This document shows positions 22,685 through 33,022 of a stretch of 35,590 nucleotides of DNA, one piece after another; position 1 is the stretch's first letter; every line of letters starts with the position of its first letter. A program made the translations under genes and the position numbers. A model generated the notes under the pieces. The model was not told where the DNA came from, did no database searches, and saw only the letters and a program-made list of their open reading frames with translations. This stretch comes from Planctomycetota bacterium (GTDB taxonomy: Bacteria; Planctomycetota; B15-G4; JADJEK01), in NCBI GenBank assembly GCA_016213895.1, contig JACQZJ010000022.1:1-35590 (forward strand), read 5' to 3'.

Positions 22685-25506
22685 CGCCCGGCCGCGTCAC
22701 TGGTCACCTGCTGTTCGGACAAGGTCCACCGGTCCGAAATCCCTGTGCCACCAAGCGAGAGATTGAGCGTCACGTCGGGAACAAGACTGCCGCTCTCGTC
22801 ACGCACCAAGCCCGAGAGCGTCGCCGGCTCCTGGAGCTCCGCCAGCATCTCGCGGATCTCGCCACGCTCCACGCTCAGGTCGGTCAGGATGAACGGCGCG
22901 TACCCTTCCGCCTCGACGAGCACGCTCGCAAGGCTCGCCGGTGAGAGCGCGACGAAGCAGGTCCCGTTGGAGTTCGATTCGGTGCGGCTCCAGCCTTCGC
23001 TCCCTCCGCTGGCACCTTCGGTGGCAATACGGCAGCGGAAACGCAGGATCGGCCGCCCGTCGCGCGCGGCCAGAATGCGGAGCACCACGCCGGAGACGGC
23101 CTCGACCGCAACTCTCACCTCCCGATCGCCCGTGGCCACCGCCGTGACGAACGACGGCCAGGCCTGGCTGCCGGGCTGCCCGGTGCGCGCGGCCGTGAGG
23201 AGATAGGGCCCCGGGAAGAGACCCTCGAGGGCGAACCGGCCATCCGCGCCCGCGAGGGCGTACGTCGCCTCGTTGCAGTGCACTTCGCCGGCGGCTCGGA
23301 CGCGCAGATCAGGGCTGTAGACGTCCATCTTCGCCCGCACCACGGCGCCCGCCACGGGCCGATCACCCGCGTCCACCACCACACCGCTGATCGACTCGCC
23401 GTCCGCCAGCTCGATGGTCAGGTCGGTGTCCGAACTCCATTCCCGGCGCCCGGATTCCCAGGGCAAGAGCCCTTGGGCGCGGGCGTTCAGGATCGCGTCT
23501 CCCGACACCTGTTGGAGGGCGAAGCACCCCGCATCGTCAGTCCGGGTCGTAAGCGACGCGTGGGGCCAGCAGCGCAACGTCACACACGCGCCGGGGACTG
23601 GCGCGCGATTCAACGCGCGCACCACGCGACCTCGAATCGTGTATCCGCGCGCCAGGCGAATCGGAGCGAGCTCACAGTCCGGCGCGTCCGGGACGACGGC
23701 GTCGCAGGGGGAGCAGTCGGCGAAGTCGGGATGCGAGAGCCACAAGGTGTAGGAGAGGTACTCGGTCGGGCAGACTCCCTCGAACAGGAAGTGGCCCGAC
23801 GCGTCGGTCGTTGTCTCCGTGGAAGAGGGCCCCGTCGGGTTCCGGCACCCGTCCCTGACGGCCCGTCGCGTCAGACGCACCACCACGCCCTCGATCGGCA
23901 GTCCCTCCGGATCGAGCACGGTTCCGGCCAGTCTGCGGGTCCGTGGCAGCAGAAGCTCGACCGCGGTCGCGAGGTCGCTGCCCTCAAGCGCGGAGAGCCA
24001 GACCGTGAAACCCACGTGGCCCGGCGCAGCAACGTCGAACACGCTCGATTCGAAGCCCTGCCGGCAGGCAACGCGAAAGAGCCCGTTCCCCAGCGACTCC
24101 GCCGGGCCCGGTGCGAACTCGGGATCGTCCAGAGGACGTCTCGTGGCGGCGTCGAGCGCACGGACGAGGCAGACGCCGCCGTGCGTCGACTCGGGCACGA
24201 GCGGAACCAGCAGCGTCCGCCCAGGATCCGGCCGGAACGGGCTCGCGGTCCACGAGATGAACCCGCCGCTGCTGACCTCGAGCGAGAAGCACGTCGGCGC
24301 GACGACGACCTCGAACTCCCCGGCCGCGTCCGCGCGCCACGAGAGAGTGCCGCCAGCGTCTCGTTCGATCCTCGCGCTGACCGCCGCGCCAGGAACCGGC
24401 GCGCCCGTGTCCGCGTTCACGACGCGGCCCGTCACCCTCACGCCCGGATGGAGGAACACGTCGAGCGACTCGCCGGGCAGGATGGCGGCGCGCTGCACGG
24501 CGACGAAGCCGTCCGCACGGAACTCGAAGTCGAGCGGCTCGGGACCGGGAGGCCGAAAGACCGCGTGCTCCCCGGACCGGAAGCACTCGACCGCCGCGAA
24601 CGGCAGGAGATCCTCACTCCCGCTGCGCCGCGCAAGGATCTCGACGTCATCGAGCAGGCCGCCGAACGGATCGAGGAGCCGAAACGTGATCCCCGAGAAC
24701 TCGGCGGGGGGCTCGCCGTCGCCGGCCACGACCGCCAGCCGCACGGAGTCGCCATCCCGTCCGCCGCCAGGGACCTTGGCTTCGTCGTCGATCAGATGCG
24801 GCGCAGCGCTTGTACCCGCCGGAGCAGACACGTTGGTGCCGGAGGACGAGGACGGACCCACGACAACCAGCAGGATCGAGGCGGTGACCGCCAAGAGAAG
24901 TGCCGCGCACACGACCAGGGCGCCGCCTGCCAGCGCCGGCCCGGCGGCCACCGGGAGAGCGCGGTCCACGCCCGCGAGCACGACGAGACCGCTCATCCAG
25001 CTCCGGTCCCGGCCGTACGCGCTCTCCAGCCGGGCGCGCAGCGTTGCGCGGGCGCGGTGCAGCCGGGTCCGCACGGTCGCCACCGGCACACCCAAAAACA
25101 TGGCGATCTCGTCCGGTCGCCGCTCCTCGAAGTAACGCAGCAGGACGGCCGTGCGGTACGGTTCGTCGAGCGCGAACACGGCCTCCACGACACGGCGCCT
25201 GAGCTCCTCGCGCTCGAGGATCTCCTCGGGCCAGGGGACGCGCGGCTCGGCCCCGTGCGCCGCTTCCCGCCGCGCGCGGCTCGCCGCTGCCCTCTTGGAG
25301 GCCCGAACCACGTTGGTCGCGACCGTCCTGAGCCACCCGGCGAGCCGCGCCGGCTTCTCCGGTTCGCGCTCGAGCGCCCGCAGGAACGTCTCCTGCACGA
25401 CGTCGTCGGCCGCGTTCTCGTCCAGGACCAGCCCGCGCGCCACGGCCCGCACGAAGCCGGCGTGCGAGAGCAGGGTCTCGAGGGTCAAAGGCACAGGCGC
25501 ATCCAT
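22372..25506 (-). CDS. ECF sigma factor fused to membrane segment and carboxypeptidase-regulatory-like region
   Basis: A 1044-residue protein. Residues 15-75 are sigma70 region 2 ('ADDVVQETFLRAL', 'LAGWLRTVATNVV'). Residues 105-160 are region 4, with the helix-turn-helix 'RRPDEIAMFLGVPVATVRTRLHRAR'-type segment. Residues 189-217 are one strong transmembrane helix. The remaining 820 residues or so are about eight beta domains of the carboxypeptidase-regulatory-like type ('VTGRVVNADTGAPVPGAAVSA', 'LAGTVLDPEGLPIEGVVVRL', 'ISGVVVDAGDRPVAGAVVRA'), which should lie outside the cytoplasm. An external signal could thus be linked directly to promoter recognition, with no separate anti-sigma factor. 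The start is the ATG at 25506. The last 30 residues or so, from about 22460 down, are antisense of the facing gene and probably not native. Confidence 0.88.
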   Translation of the reverse strand: MDAPVPLTLETLLSHAGFVRAVARGLVLDENAADDVVQETFLRALEREPEKPARLAGWLRTVATNVVRASKRAAASRARREAAHGAEPRVPWPEEILEREELRRRVVEAVFALDEPYRTAVLLRYFEERRPDEIAMFLGVPVATVRTRLHRARATLRARLESAYGRDRSWMSGLVVLAGVDRALPVAAGPALAGGALVVCAALLLAVTASILLVVVGPSSSSGTNVSAPAGTSAAPHLIDDEAKVPGGGRDGDSVRLAVVAGDGEPPAEFSGITFRLLDPFGGLLDDVEILARRSGSEDLLPFAAVECFRSGEHAVFRPPGPEPLDFEFRADGFVAVQRAAILPGESLDVFLHPGVRVTGRVVNADTGAPVPGAAVSARIERDAGGTLSWRADAAGEFEVVVAPTCFSLEVSSGGFISWTASPFRPDPGRTLLVPLVPESTHGGVCLVRALDAATRRPLDDPEFAPGPAESLGNGLFRVACRQGFESSVFDVAAPGHVGFTVWLSALEGSDLATAVELLLPRTRRLAGTVLDPEGLPIEGVVVRLTRRAVRDGCRNPTGPSSTETTTDASGHFLFEGVCPTEYLSYTLWLSHPDFADCSPCDAVVPDAPDCELAPIRLARGYTIRGRVVRALNRAPVPGACVTLRCWPHASLTTRTDDAGCFALQQVSGDAILNARAQGLLPWESGRREWSSDTDLTIELADGESISGVVVDAGDRPVAGAVVRAKMDVYSPDLRVRAAGEVHCNEATYALAGADGRFALEGLFPGPYLLTAARTGQPGSQAWPSFVTAVATGDREVRVAVEAVSGVVLRILAARDGRPILRFRCRIATEGASGGSEGWSRTESNSNGTCFVALSPASLASVLVEAEGYAPFILTDLSVERGEIREMLAELQEPATLSGLVRDESGSLVPDVTLNLSLGGTGISDRWTLSEQQVTSDAAGRYFFPRLCEGTWVIRCVIVGRHHETFTRHGVVAPSAFTLAPEEKRAADLVLATPHGATLRGRVVLPGDDRKIEVMVLSGFSSRRCRTKVSSTSAGRAASHSQST

Positions 25507-25616
25507 TGGCGAGAGGCTCCGGTCCGCGCCGAGACGATGCCGTGCACGTCCGGGACATTTCACCTTTTCGCAGGCGCCGGATCCCGCGCGCCGCCGGGAA
25601 GGGCGCGCCCGAGACG

Positions 25617-25668
25617 GAGAAACCCGCGAACCAGCCGGCGCGCTGGCCGGCCCGTTCGCGGGTCTCTC
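25617..25668. terminator. Strong hairpin between gdhA and the sigma factor gene
   Basis: acccgcgaac (25622-25631) pairs perfectly with gttcgcgggt (25654-25663). After one A-C mismatch, gaga (25617-25620) pairs with tctc (25665-25668). The loop itself can fold (ccagc/gctgg). It lies 67 bp beyond the gdhA stop on the minus strand. There is no T-run on either strand, so a Rho-independent terminator is only probable; RNA 3'-end stabilisation is an alternative. The rest of the 228-bp gap (25507-25734) holds nothing else I can support. Confidence 0.5.
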
Positions 25669-25734
25669 GCGCTCAGACCGACGACCGGCGGGCTGCGCGC
25701 CCCCCGGCCTTCGGCCCGCGGTCTTCAGCCGATG

Positions 25735-27111
<1,377 letters not shown>

Positions 27112-27148
27112 CTAGTGATATCGAACGGACCAAAATGTGGAATTGGGC

Positions 27149-27178
27149 ATCTTAACTCGCGGTGGAACGGGCCGGCAA
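27149..27178 (-). promoter_or_regulatory. Putative promoter of gdhA
   Basis: On the minus strand TTGCCG (27173-27178) and TAAGAT (27149-27154) are separated by 18 bp and lie about 47 bp before the ATG. The region from 27103 to 27180 is noticeably AT-richer than its surroundings. The rest of the 209-bp gap shows nothing else. Confidence 0.4.
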
Positions 27179-27311
27179 TCAAAACAGCCAACTTTCCGCT
27201 GAGGCCTCGCCCGCGCAGCGCTCCAGCGGATGGCCCCAGGATCGTCTGTTCGCAGCCGCGGTTCAGGAACGAACTTACGAAACCGGGCCCGCGCCGCCTG
27301 CCGGCGCCTTC

Positions 27312-28811
27312 CTACTTCCCGTGCGCCCAGGCCGGCATCTGGCCGAGGTCGATGCTGAAGACCAGCGGGCCCAGGAAGTGCATCGCGGCCACGATGATCA
27401 CCGCACCCAGCAGGTTCAGGAGGAACCCGGTGCGGGCCAGGTCGATGATCCTGAGCCTCCCCGTGCCGAAGATGATCGCGTTCGGCGGGGTGGCCACGGG
27501 CAGCATGAAGGCGCAGGAGCAGGAGAGCGCCGCCGGCACCATGAGGTAGAGGGGGTTCAGGCTGATGGTCTGGCAGAGCCCCGCCAAGACCGGCAGGGAC
27601 ATCTCCGCGGTCGCGGTGTTCGACGTCAGCTCGGTGAGGAACGTGATCACCATGCACACCACGCCGAGCAGCGCGACCGGACCGAGATCGCTCGCTCCCT
27701 TCAGGCTCTCGCCGATCCACTGCGAGAGGCCGGAGTCCACGAAGCCCCTGGCGAGGGCGAAGCCGCCGCCGAACAGGAGCACGATGCCCCAGGGCAGCCG
27801 CTCCGCCGTGGCCCAGTCCATGAGGCGCTCGCCGCGCCGCGCGCCAGAGGGGAGCAGGAACAAGAGAAGCGCCATGCCGATCGCCACGGTGCCGTCCGAA
27901 AGGAACGCCGGCGTGGGCAGGAAGCGCCCCCAGCCAGGAACCACGAACGCGCCGACGTCGATCTCCTCGCGGAAGAGCCAGAGCACGACCAGGATCACGA
28001 AGTCGGCGAACACCAGGCGCTCCGCCAGGGACATCTTGCCCAGCTCGCGGTGCTGGCGGCGCAGCACCTCCGGGTCCACCGCGATCTCGCCGCGGCGCGG
28101 GGCGAAGAACAGCCAGAGCAGCCCCCAGGCGGCCAGGAGGAGCGCGAGCGACACCGGCGCGGCGAAGACGAACCAGGAGGCGAACGAGATGTCGGGCGCC
28201 TCCGGGAAGCAGATGACCAGGAGCCGCGCGAAGGACAGGTTCGGCGGCGTGCCGACCAGGGTGGCGATGCCGCCGATCGAGGCGCCGTAGGCCACGCCGA
28301 TGAGCAACGCGACCGCGAAGCGCCCCACCTTCTCGCGGCCGCTCTCCTCCTCCATCTTGACGACGATGGCCAGCACGATGGTGACCATCATCATGGCCGC
28401 CGCGGTGTTGGAGATCCACATCGACAGGGCCCAGGTGGCGACCATGAAGCCGAGGAGGATCCGTCCGGGACGCGCGCCGAAGAGAAGCAGGATGCGGAGC
28501 GCGATGCGGCGGTGCAGGTTCCAGCGCTCCATGGCGAGCGCCACGATGAACCCGCCCAGGAACAGGAAGATGGTCGCGTTGAAGTACTGCGCCGCCACGT
28601 CCTTGCTGTTCATCACGCCGAAGAGCGGGAAGAGGATCATGGGCAGGAGCGACGTGGCGGCGAGCGGCAGCGCCTCGCCGATCCACCAGACCGCCATGAG
28701 CAGCGCCACCGCGGCGGTCGCGGTGACCTGCGGCTTCCCGGGCACGAGATCGCAGAAAAGAAATAGCGCCGCGGCCAGGATCGGTCCCAGGTAGAGGGTC
28801 GCCCGGCGCAC
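27312..28811 (-). CDS. SLC13/DASS-type anion:sodium symporter
   Basis: A 499-residue polytopic inner-membrane protein with about 12 hydrophobic segments. DASS proteins import dicarboxylates, citrate or sulfate with sodium. The two signature SNT motifs are both present, each in a re-entrant hairpin: 'MWISNTAAAMMM' and 'TELTSNTATAEM'. Each is followed by a Pro-rich element ('VGTPPNLSF' and 'VATPPNAIIFG'), as in the structurally known VcINDY. A hydrophilic loop in the middle ('FFAPRRGEIAVDPEVLRRQH') is usual. The start is a GTG at 28811, with GGGGAGGG just upstream. It follows the SEC-C gene by 14 nt, so the two form an operon. The substrate is not certain; a C4-dicarboxylate is the most likely. 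Confidence 0.92.
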   Translation of the reverse strand: MRRATLYLGPILAAALFLFCDLVPGKPQVTATAAVALLMAVWWIGEALPLAATSLLPMILFPLFGVMNSKDVAAQYFNATIFLFLGGFIVALAMERWNLHRRIALRILLLFGARPGRILLGFMVATWALSMWISNTAAAMMMVTIVLAIVVKMEEESGREKVGRFAVALLIGVAYGASIGGIATLVGTPPNLSFARLLVICFPEAPDISFASWFVFAAPVSLALLLAAWGLLWLFFAPRRGEIAVDPEVLRRQHRELGKMSLAERLVFADFVILVVLWLFREEIDVGAFVVPGWGRFLPTPAFLSDGTVAIGMALLLFLLPSGARRGERLMDWATAERLPWGIVLLFGGGFALARGFVDSGLSQWIGESLKGASDLGPVALLGVVCMVITFLTELTSNTATAEMSLPVLAGLCQTISLNPLYLMVPAALSCSCAFMLPVATPPNAIIFGTGRLRIIDLARTGFLLNLLGAVIIVAAMHFLGPLVFSIDLGQMPAWAHGK

Positions 28812-28825
28812 GGTTCCCTCCCCGT

Positions 28826-29317
<492 letters not shown>

Positions 29318-29575
29318 GGCGGGCTCCAGACGCCGTTCGGCGATCTGCGCGGGCGGAAGTCGGAGCGGGATCCTACGCCCGCCGGCCGCCGATCTCCAGG
29401 ATCGGCGCACGCTGCACCGCGTCCCGCAGGGCTGATCCGCTTCGGGGCGAGCCTGGGGGGCGGTGGCTGACCAGGCTGCTCCCTTCGATTCGGCTGCAAC
29501 AGGCTTTGGGCCGCCGTCGTATCTGCGGGGAATCCGCCCTCGAGACCGGCACGCAGCGACTGCCTGGAGGCCGCC

Positions 29576-30211
29576 ATGAAAGACGCGACGATGGATCGGA
29601 AAGCGTTCCTCAAGTGCGTGGGCGCAACCTGCGCCGGCTCCTGCCTCTGCGCCCTGGGCCTGAGCGGAGCGTCGGGCCAGGAAGAGGCTCCGTCCCCGCA
29701 GGAGGAAGCGCCCCCCTCCAAACCGGAGGGCGCGCCCCGCGCGGTGAAGCGCATCGAGTTCGCCGAGTCCTGGGTCAAGCGCCTCATGCGCGTGCTCGAC
29801 GAGAACCTCGACGCCGAGACGGCGAAGAAGGTGATGATGGCGAATGGCGCGGCCTGCTTCCGCGAGTACATCCGCGCCACGGGGCAGACGATACGTCCTG
29901 TCTCGCGCGACGAGCTCGCGGCATTCATCCAGGCCAACGTCAAGGACGACTCCATCCGCATCGAGGGGGACGTCATCCACTTCCAGTTCAAGTCCAGCGC
30001 CGAGACCGGAAAGCCCGCGCCCGAGGGAGCCTGTCTCTGCTCGCTCGTGGAAACCAAGCCCGCCGGCCTCTCCGGCACCTACTGCCTGTGCTCGGTGGGA
30101 TACGTCAAGGAGTGGCATGAGCAGCTCCTTGGGCGGCCGGTCGAGGTGGAGCTGGTCGACTCGGTCCTGAGAGGCGGCGCGCGCTGCCGTTTCCAGATCA
30201 CCTTGTCCTGA
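29576..30211 (+). CDS. Cys-rich exported protein of unknown function
   Basis: A 211-residue protein. The N-terminus 'MDRKAFLKCVGATCAGSCLCALGLSGASG' in part has an RK-x-FLK pattern like a Tat signal, followed by a short hydrophobic stretch with three Cys; a lipobox reading is also possible. A Pro/Glu-rich linker ('EEAPSPQEEAPPSKPEGAP') follows, then a globular domain of about 150 residues. Cys pairs occur as 'ACLCSLVETK' and 'TYCLCSVGYVKEW', and the end reads 'LLGRPVEVELVDSVLRGGAR'-'CRFQITL', like the C-terminal part of V4R or thiazoline-carboxylate-hydrolase-like small-ligand domains. That similarity is from memory and not certain. The start is the ATG at 29576, or the one at 29591. It stands alone between divergent and tandem neighbours. 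Confidence 0.65.
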   Translation: MKDATMDRKAFLKCVGATCAGSCLCALGLSGASGQEEAPSPQEEAPPSKPEGAPRAVKRIEFAESWVKRLMRVLDENLDAETAKKVMMANGAACFREYIRATGQTIRPVSRDELAAFIQANVKDDSIRIEGDVIHFQFKSSAETGKPAPEGACLCSLVETKPAGLSGTYCLCSVGYVKEWHEQLLGRPVEVELVDSVLRGGARCRFQITLS

Positions 30212-30272
30212 ACGAGCTTCCGCCTCTTGCCTCGCGGGCAGGGCCGCGCTGGCCGCGGGGCTCGCGCGCGGG

Positions 30273-30278
30273 TACAAT
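30273..30278 (+). promoter_or_regulatory. Putative -10 box before the beta-propeller gene
   Basis: TACAAT (context gggtacaatcgccgtg) lies 37 bp before the ATG at 30316. No -35 match is seen at the usual distance. GGGAGA about 8 nt before the ATG is the ribosome site. Confidence 0.4.
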
Positions 30279-30315
30279 CGCCGTGTTCAAGTCACTCCAA
30301 CCGGGAGACAGCGCG

Positions 30316-31974
30316 ATGCGTGAGTCCTTCTTCAGCCTCGTGTGCCTGCTTTGGTTCTGCGGCTCGGTCTTGCCGCAGGAAGTCTCGAGCCGCGTCGAGG
30401 TGACGCGCGACGGCGTGTTCATCGTGGAGAGCACGGGCCCGCTCGCGCCCTCCCCGGCCGGCGCGCTGGCAGCGCGCAATCCCAACCCGACCGCGTCCTC
30501 GCTGCGCTGGGTGTATCCGAACACGCCGGCGCTGCCGTGGATCACCGAGTCGGTGGGCAGCGGCAACTTCGGCACCTTCGCCTGGCTCGGCGAGAACCTG
30601 AACGGCGAGGCCGTGTCGCTGATCTCGGCCACCGAGAACCTGACGCCGCCCTTGCCGATCTACGAGGACGCGGCGCCCGCGACCTCCTCGGTGTTCATCC
30701 GCGTAGCCGCGGCCGACAAGGCGCCGCGCTGCGCCGTGGCGTGGAATGACTCCTCCCTCGTGCTGAACGAGCTCAGGCTCTACGGCGCCTTCGCGCCGGT
30801 TCCCGCGACCCTCGCCATTCCGATCCAGGAAGTCCGCATCAGCGACGACGGGCACTTCATCGCCGCCGGCTACACCGACGTCTCCAACAACGCCGCGGTG
30901 AGCGTCTACGACTCGGGGCTGAACCTGCTGCAGACGGTCACCGGAACGGGCCAGTCGTTCCGCCACCACGACATCTCCGGCGACGGCTCGCGGGTCCTGC
31001 TCGCCAACCAGACGGACAACTTCGTGTTCGACGTGGCGAGCGGGGCGCTGCTCCTGCAGGACGGCACGACCGTCTCGCACGACGCCCACTCCATCGACTT
31101 CGACGGCGACACCTGGGGCCGCGGCGGCTTCGACGTCGGCGTGTGGAAGGACAACGGCGGCGTGTGGACGCGCATCCTGACGTTCACCGATCCGGGACTC
31201 GGCTTCGGCGTGTTCCTCGCTTGCGACGTGTCGGGCGACGGGTCCACCTTCGTGACCGCGGCCTACGACGCGACCAACGCCAACAAGATGCGCGTCTACT
31301 GCTGGTCGCTCACCTCGACCAGCGCAACCTTGCTCTGGCGCTACGTCCACGTCGGTTCCGGCAGCTTCCAGGACGCTCCGCAGGAGGTCGCCGTGTCCGA
31401 CGACGGCCGCTGGATCGCGGTCGGCACGTGGGGCACGCAGGCCATGCAGCAGCCGGAGGTCCTGGTGTTCGATCGCGACGCGGGCTCGGTCCCGGTCGCC
31501 AGCATCAACACGCCCGGCTCGTGCTTCAGCGTGGACATCTCCGGCGACGGCCAGTTCGTCGTGGCCGGCACCAAGGCGGTGCACGCCAACACCATGGGCA
31601 GCGGCGGCGAGGGCTACAGCCTCGATCTCGGCGGCCAGGGCCACTGGCTGCAGGGCACGCCGTCGCTCGGACGCACCATCGTGCTCAACATGAACGGCGT
31701 CCCCGGCGACCTGGTCTACATGTGGGCTGGCCTCGGGCTGCTTCCCGCGCCGGTCACGGTCTACCCGTTCAGCGGCGGGTGGTGGCTCGATCCCGCCCTG
31801 CTCTTCCTCATGCCGATCGCGCTCGCCCCGGTTCCGGCATCGGGGACTCTGTCCCTGCCGGCCGTGATCCCCAGCGTCCCGGCTGCCGTTGGCCTGGAGA
31901 TCTTCACGCAGGTGGCGCGCACGGGCTCGGGCAACGAGATCGACAACTACCTGCGGCTGCCGATCACGCCCTGA
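30316..31974 (+). CDS. Secreted beta-propeller protein (WD40/PQQ-like repeats)
   Basis: A 552-residue exported protein. The ATG at 30316 gives a signal peptide 'MRESFFSLVCLLWFCGSVLP'; an upstream GTG at 30283 would add 11 polar residues. The middle 300 residues repeat a beta-propeller blade pattern: 'EVRISDDGHFIAAGY', 'HDISGDGSRVLLAN', 'ACDVSGDGSTFVTAAY', 'EVAVSDDGRWIAVGTWG' and 'SVDISGDGQFVVAGT', each a G-D-G turn followed by a hydrophobic strand. The last 80 residues or so ('LLPAPVTVYPFSGGWWLDPA' onward) resemble the C-terminal domain of the matrixin and VCBS proteins. A surface-binding or matrix role is likely; no enzyme residues are seen. It ends 7 bp from the facing YigZ gene. Confidence 0.85.
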   Translation: MRESFFSLVCLLWFCGSVLPQEVSSRVEVTRDGVFIVESTGPLAPSPAGALAARNPNPTASSLRWVYPNTPALPWITESVGSGNFGTFAWLGENLNGEAVSLISATENLTPPLPIYEDAAPATSSVFIRVAAADKAPRCAVAWNDSSLVLNELRLYGAFAPVPATLAIPIQEVRISDDGHFIAAGYTDVSNNAAVSVYDSGLNLLQTVTGTGQSFRHHDISGDGSRVLLANQTDNFVFDVASGALLLQDGTTVSHDAHSIDFDGDTWGRGGFDVGVWKDNGGVWTRILTFTDPGLGFGVFLACDVSGDGSTFVTAAYDATNANKMRVYCWSLTSTSATLLWRYVHVGSGSFQDAPQEVAVSDDGRWIAVGTWGTQAMQQPEVLVFDRDAGSVPVASINTPGSCFSVDISGDGQFVVAGTKAVHANTMGSGGEGYSLDLGGQGHWLQGTPSLGRTIVLNMNGVPGDLVYMWAGLGLLPAPVTVYPFSGGWWLDPALLFLMPIALAPVPASGTLSLPAVIPSVPAAVGLEIFTQVARTGSGNEIDNYLRLPITP

Positions 31975-31981
31975 TCGCGGG

Positions 31982-32602
31982 TCAGTCGAGTCTCTCGACC
32001 GTCGCCGTCCCGCCCGAGGAGTCCCGGAGCGCGGCCAGGAAGCGCTCCGCGTGCTCCTCGGGCAGGCGCACGACCTGCTTCACCCTGGCGCCGAACTCCT
32101 CCGCCAGCACCTCGACCCCGAGGGCCGCGCCGAGGCGCCTCACGGCCTCGAGCGCGGGGTAGTCGACCTCGAGCCGCAGGCGCGCCCAGGTCACCTTCCG
32201 CACGAGCTGGGCCTCTGCGAGCGCGCTCTTCACGCACCCGGCGTAGGCCCTCGCCAGCCCGCCCTTTCCCAGCTTCACGCCGCCGAAGTAGCGCGTGACC
32301 ACTGCGGCCACGTCCCCCACGCCGCTGTGCAGAAGCACCTCGAGCATCGGCCGGCCCGCCGTGCCGTGCGGCTCGCCGGCGTCGCTCATGCCGGCCTGCG
32401 CCAGGCTGCCTGGTGGACCCACGACGTAGGCGTAGCAGTGGTGCGTGGCGTCCGGGAACTCGGCGCCGATCCGCGCGACGAAGTCGCGCGCCGCGTCCAC
32501 GCTCGCGACGGGCGCGAGCGTGGTGATGAAGCGGCTCCTCTGGATCACCGTCTCCTGGCGGCTCACCTCGGCGGGAACATCGTAGGGCGCGGGCCGGGTC
32601 AT
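31982..32602 (-). CDS. YigZ/IMPACT family protein (UPF0029)
   Basis: A 206-residue protein of the IMPACT N-terminal-domain family. The conserved core is visible: 'SRFITTLAPV', 'ATHHCYAYVVG', 'SDAGEPHGTAGRPMLEVL', 'VVTRYFGGVKLGKGGLARAY', followed by a smaller ferredoxin-like domain (about residues 140-200). Bacterial YigZ proteins bind nucleic acid and may act in translation or ribosome quality control; the role is not firmly known. The start is the ATG at 32602. It is convergent with the propeller gene and divergent from the toxin-antitoxin pair (132-bp gap). Confidence 0.92.
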   Translation of the reverse strand: MTRPAPYDVPAEVSRQETVIQRSRFITTLAPVASVDAARDFVARIGAEFPDATHHCYAYVVGPPGSLAQAGMSDAGEPHGTAGRPMLEVLLHSGVGDVAAVVTRYFGGVKLGKGGLARAYAGCVKSALAEAQLVRKVTWARLRLEVDYPALEAVRRLGAALGVEVLAEEFGARVKQVVRLPEEHAERFLAALRDSSGGTATVERLD

Positions 32603-32722
32603 CGACCCCCGAGACGCTACTCTCCCGGCCACCCGCCGGCAGCGGGCTTTCACGCCGAGGCCTGCTCGTCTCGAACGAGCGGCAGCCTGGGGCGGCCGTG
32701 GAGCGTCCGAATCCCCCCAAGG

Positions 32723-32728
32723 TATGCT
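32723..32728 (+). promoter_or_regulatory. Putative -10 box immediately before the antitoxin ATG
   Basis: TATGCT in the context aaggtatgctgcg ends only 6 bp before the ATG at 32735. If it is the -10 box, transcription would begin at or next to the start codon, giving a leaderless mRNA. No Shine-Dalgarno is present there, which is consistent with this. Confidence 0.35.
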
Positions 32729-32734
32729 GCGTGC

Positions 32735-33013
32735 ATGGGCGACAACAGCGGTCTGACCAGCATGACGATTTCCCTCCCGGCCACGCAGAAGGCATATGTG
32801 AAGGCCCGGGCGGCCGCGTCGGGGTGCAGCACGCCGAGCGAATACGTGCGGCGGCTCATCTACGCGGACCAGAAGGCGCGCGAGCACGAGGAACTCGAGC
32901 GGAGGGTCCTCGAGGGGCTCGACTCCCCCGCCCGGCAGATGAGCGCCAAGGACTGGAAAGACCTCCGGCGCACCCTGCGGGCGAAGCTCACCAGGCGCCG
33001 GAAGGCCCAGTAG
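32735..33013 (+). CDS. parD: ParD-like ribbon-helix-helix antitoxin
   Basis: A 92-residue protein. The ribbon-helix-helix fold is visible near the N-terminus: the strand 'MTISLP' followed by two helices ('ATQKAYVKARAAASG' and 'TPSEYVRRLIYADQK'). This pairs in dimers to bind operator DNA. The C-terminal half is highly charged and helical, which is typical of the antitoxin segment that wraps the toxin. It is followed after 9 bp by a ParE-type toxin gene, the standard ParDE order. It should neutralise ParE and repress its own promoter. The ATG at 32735 is the first start; an in-frame ATG at 32762 would begin directly at the ribbon strand. Confidence 0.9.
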   Translation: MGDNSGLTSMTISLPATQKAYVKARAAASGCSTPSEYVRRLIYADQKAREHEELERRVLEGLDSPARQMSAKDWKDLRRTLRAKLTRRRKAQ

Positions 33014-33022
33014 AAGGGCCGC

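Noticed and set aside
25532-25562. Possible autoregulatory ECF promoter (TGAAAT ... CGTCT on the minus strand) before the sigma fusion gene
   Set aside because: The spacing of 20 bp is too long for known ECF promoters, and the match rests on short motifs only.
27170-27195. Sigma54-like -24/-12 promoter upstream of gdhA (TTGGC...TTGC on the minus strand)
   Set aside because: The GG and GC elements are 11 bp apart rather than the required 10, and no enhancer-binding regulator is nearby.
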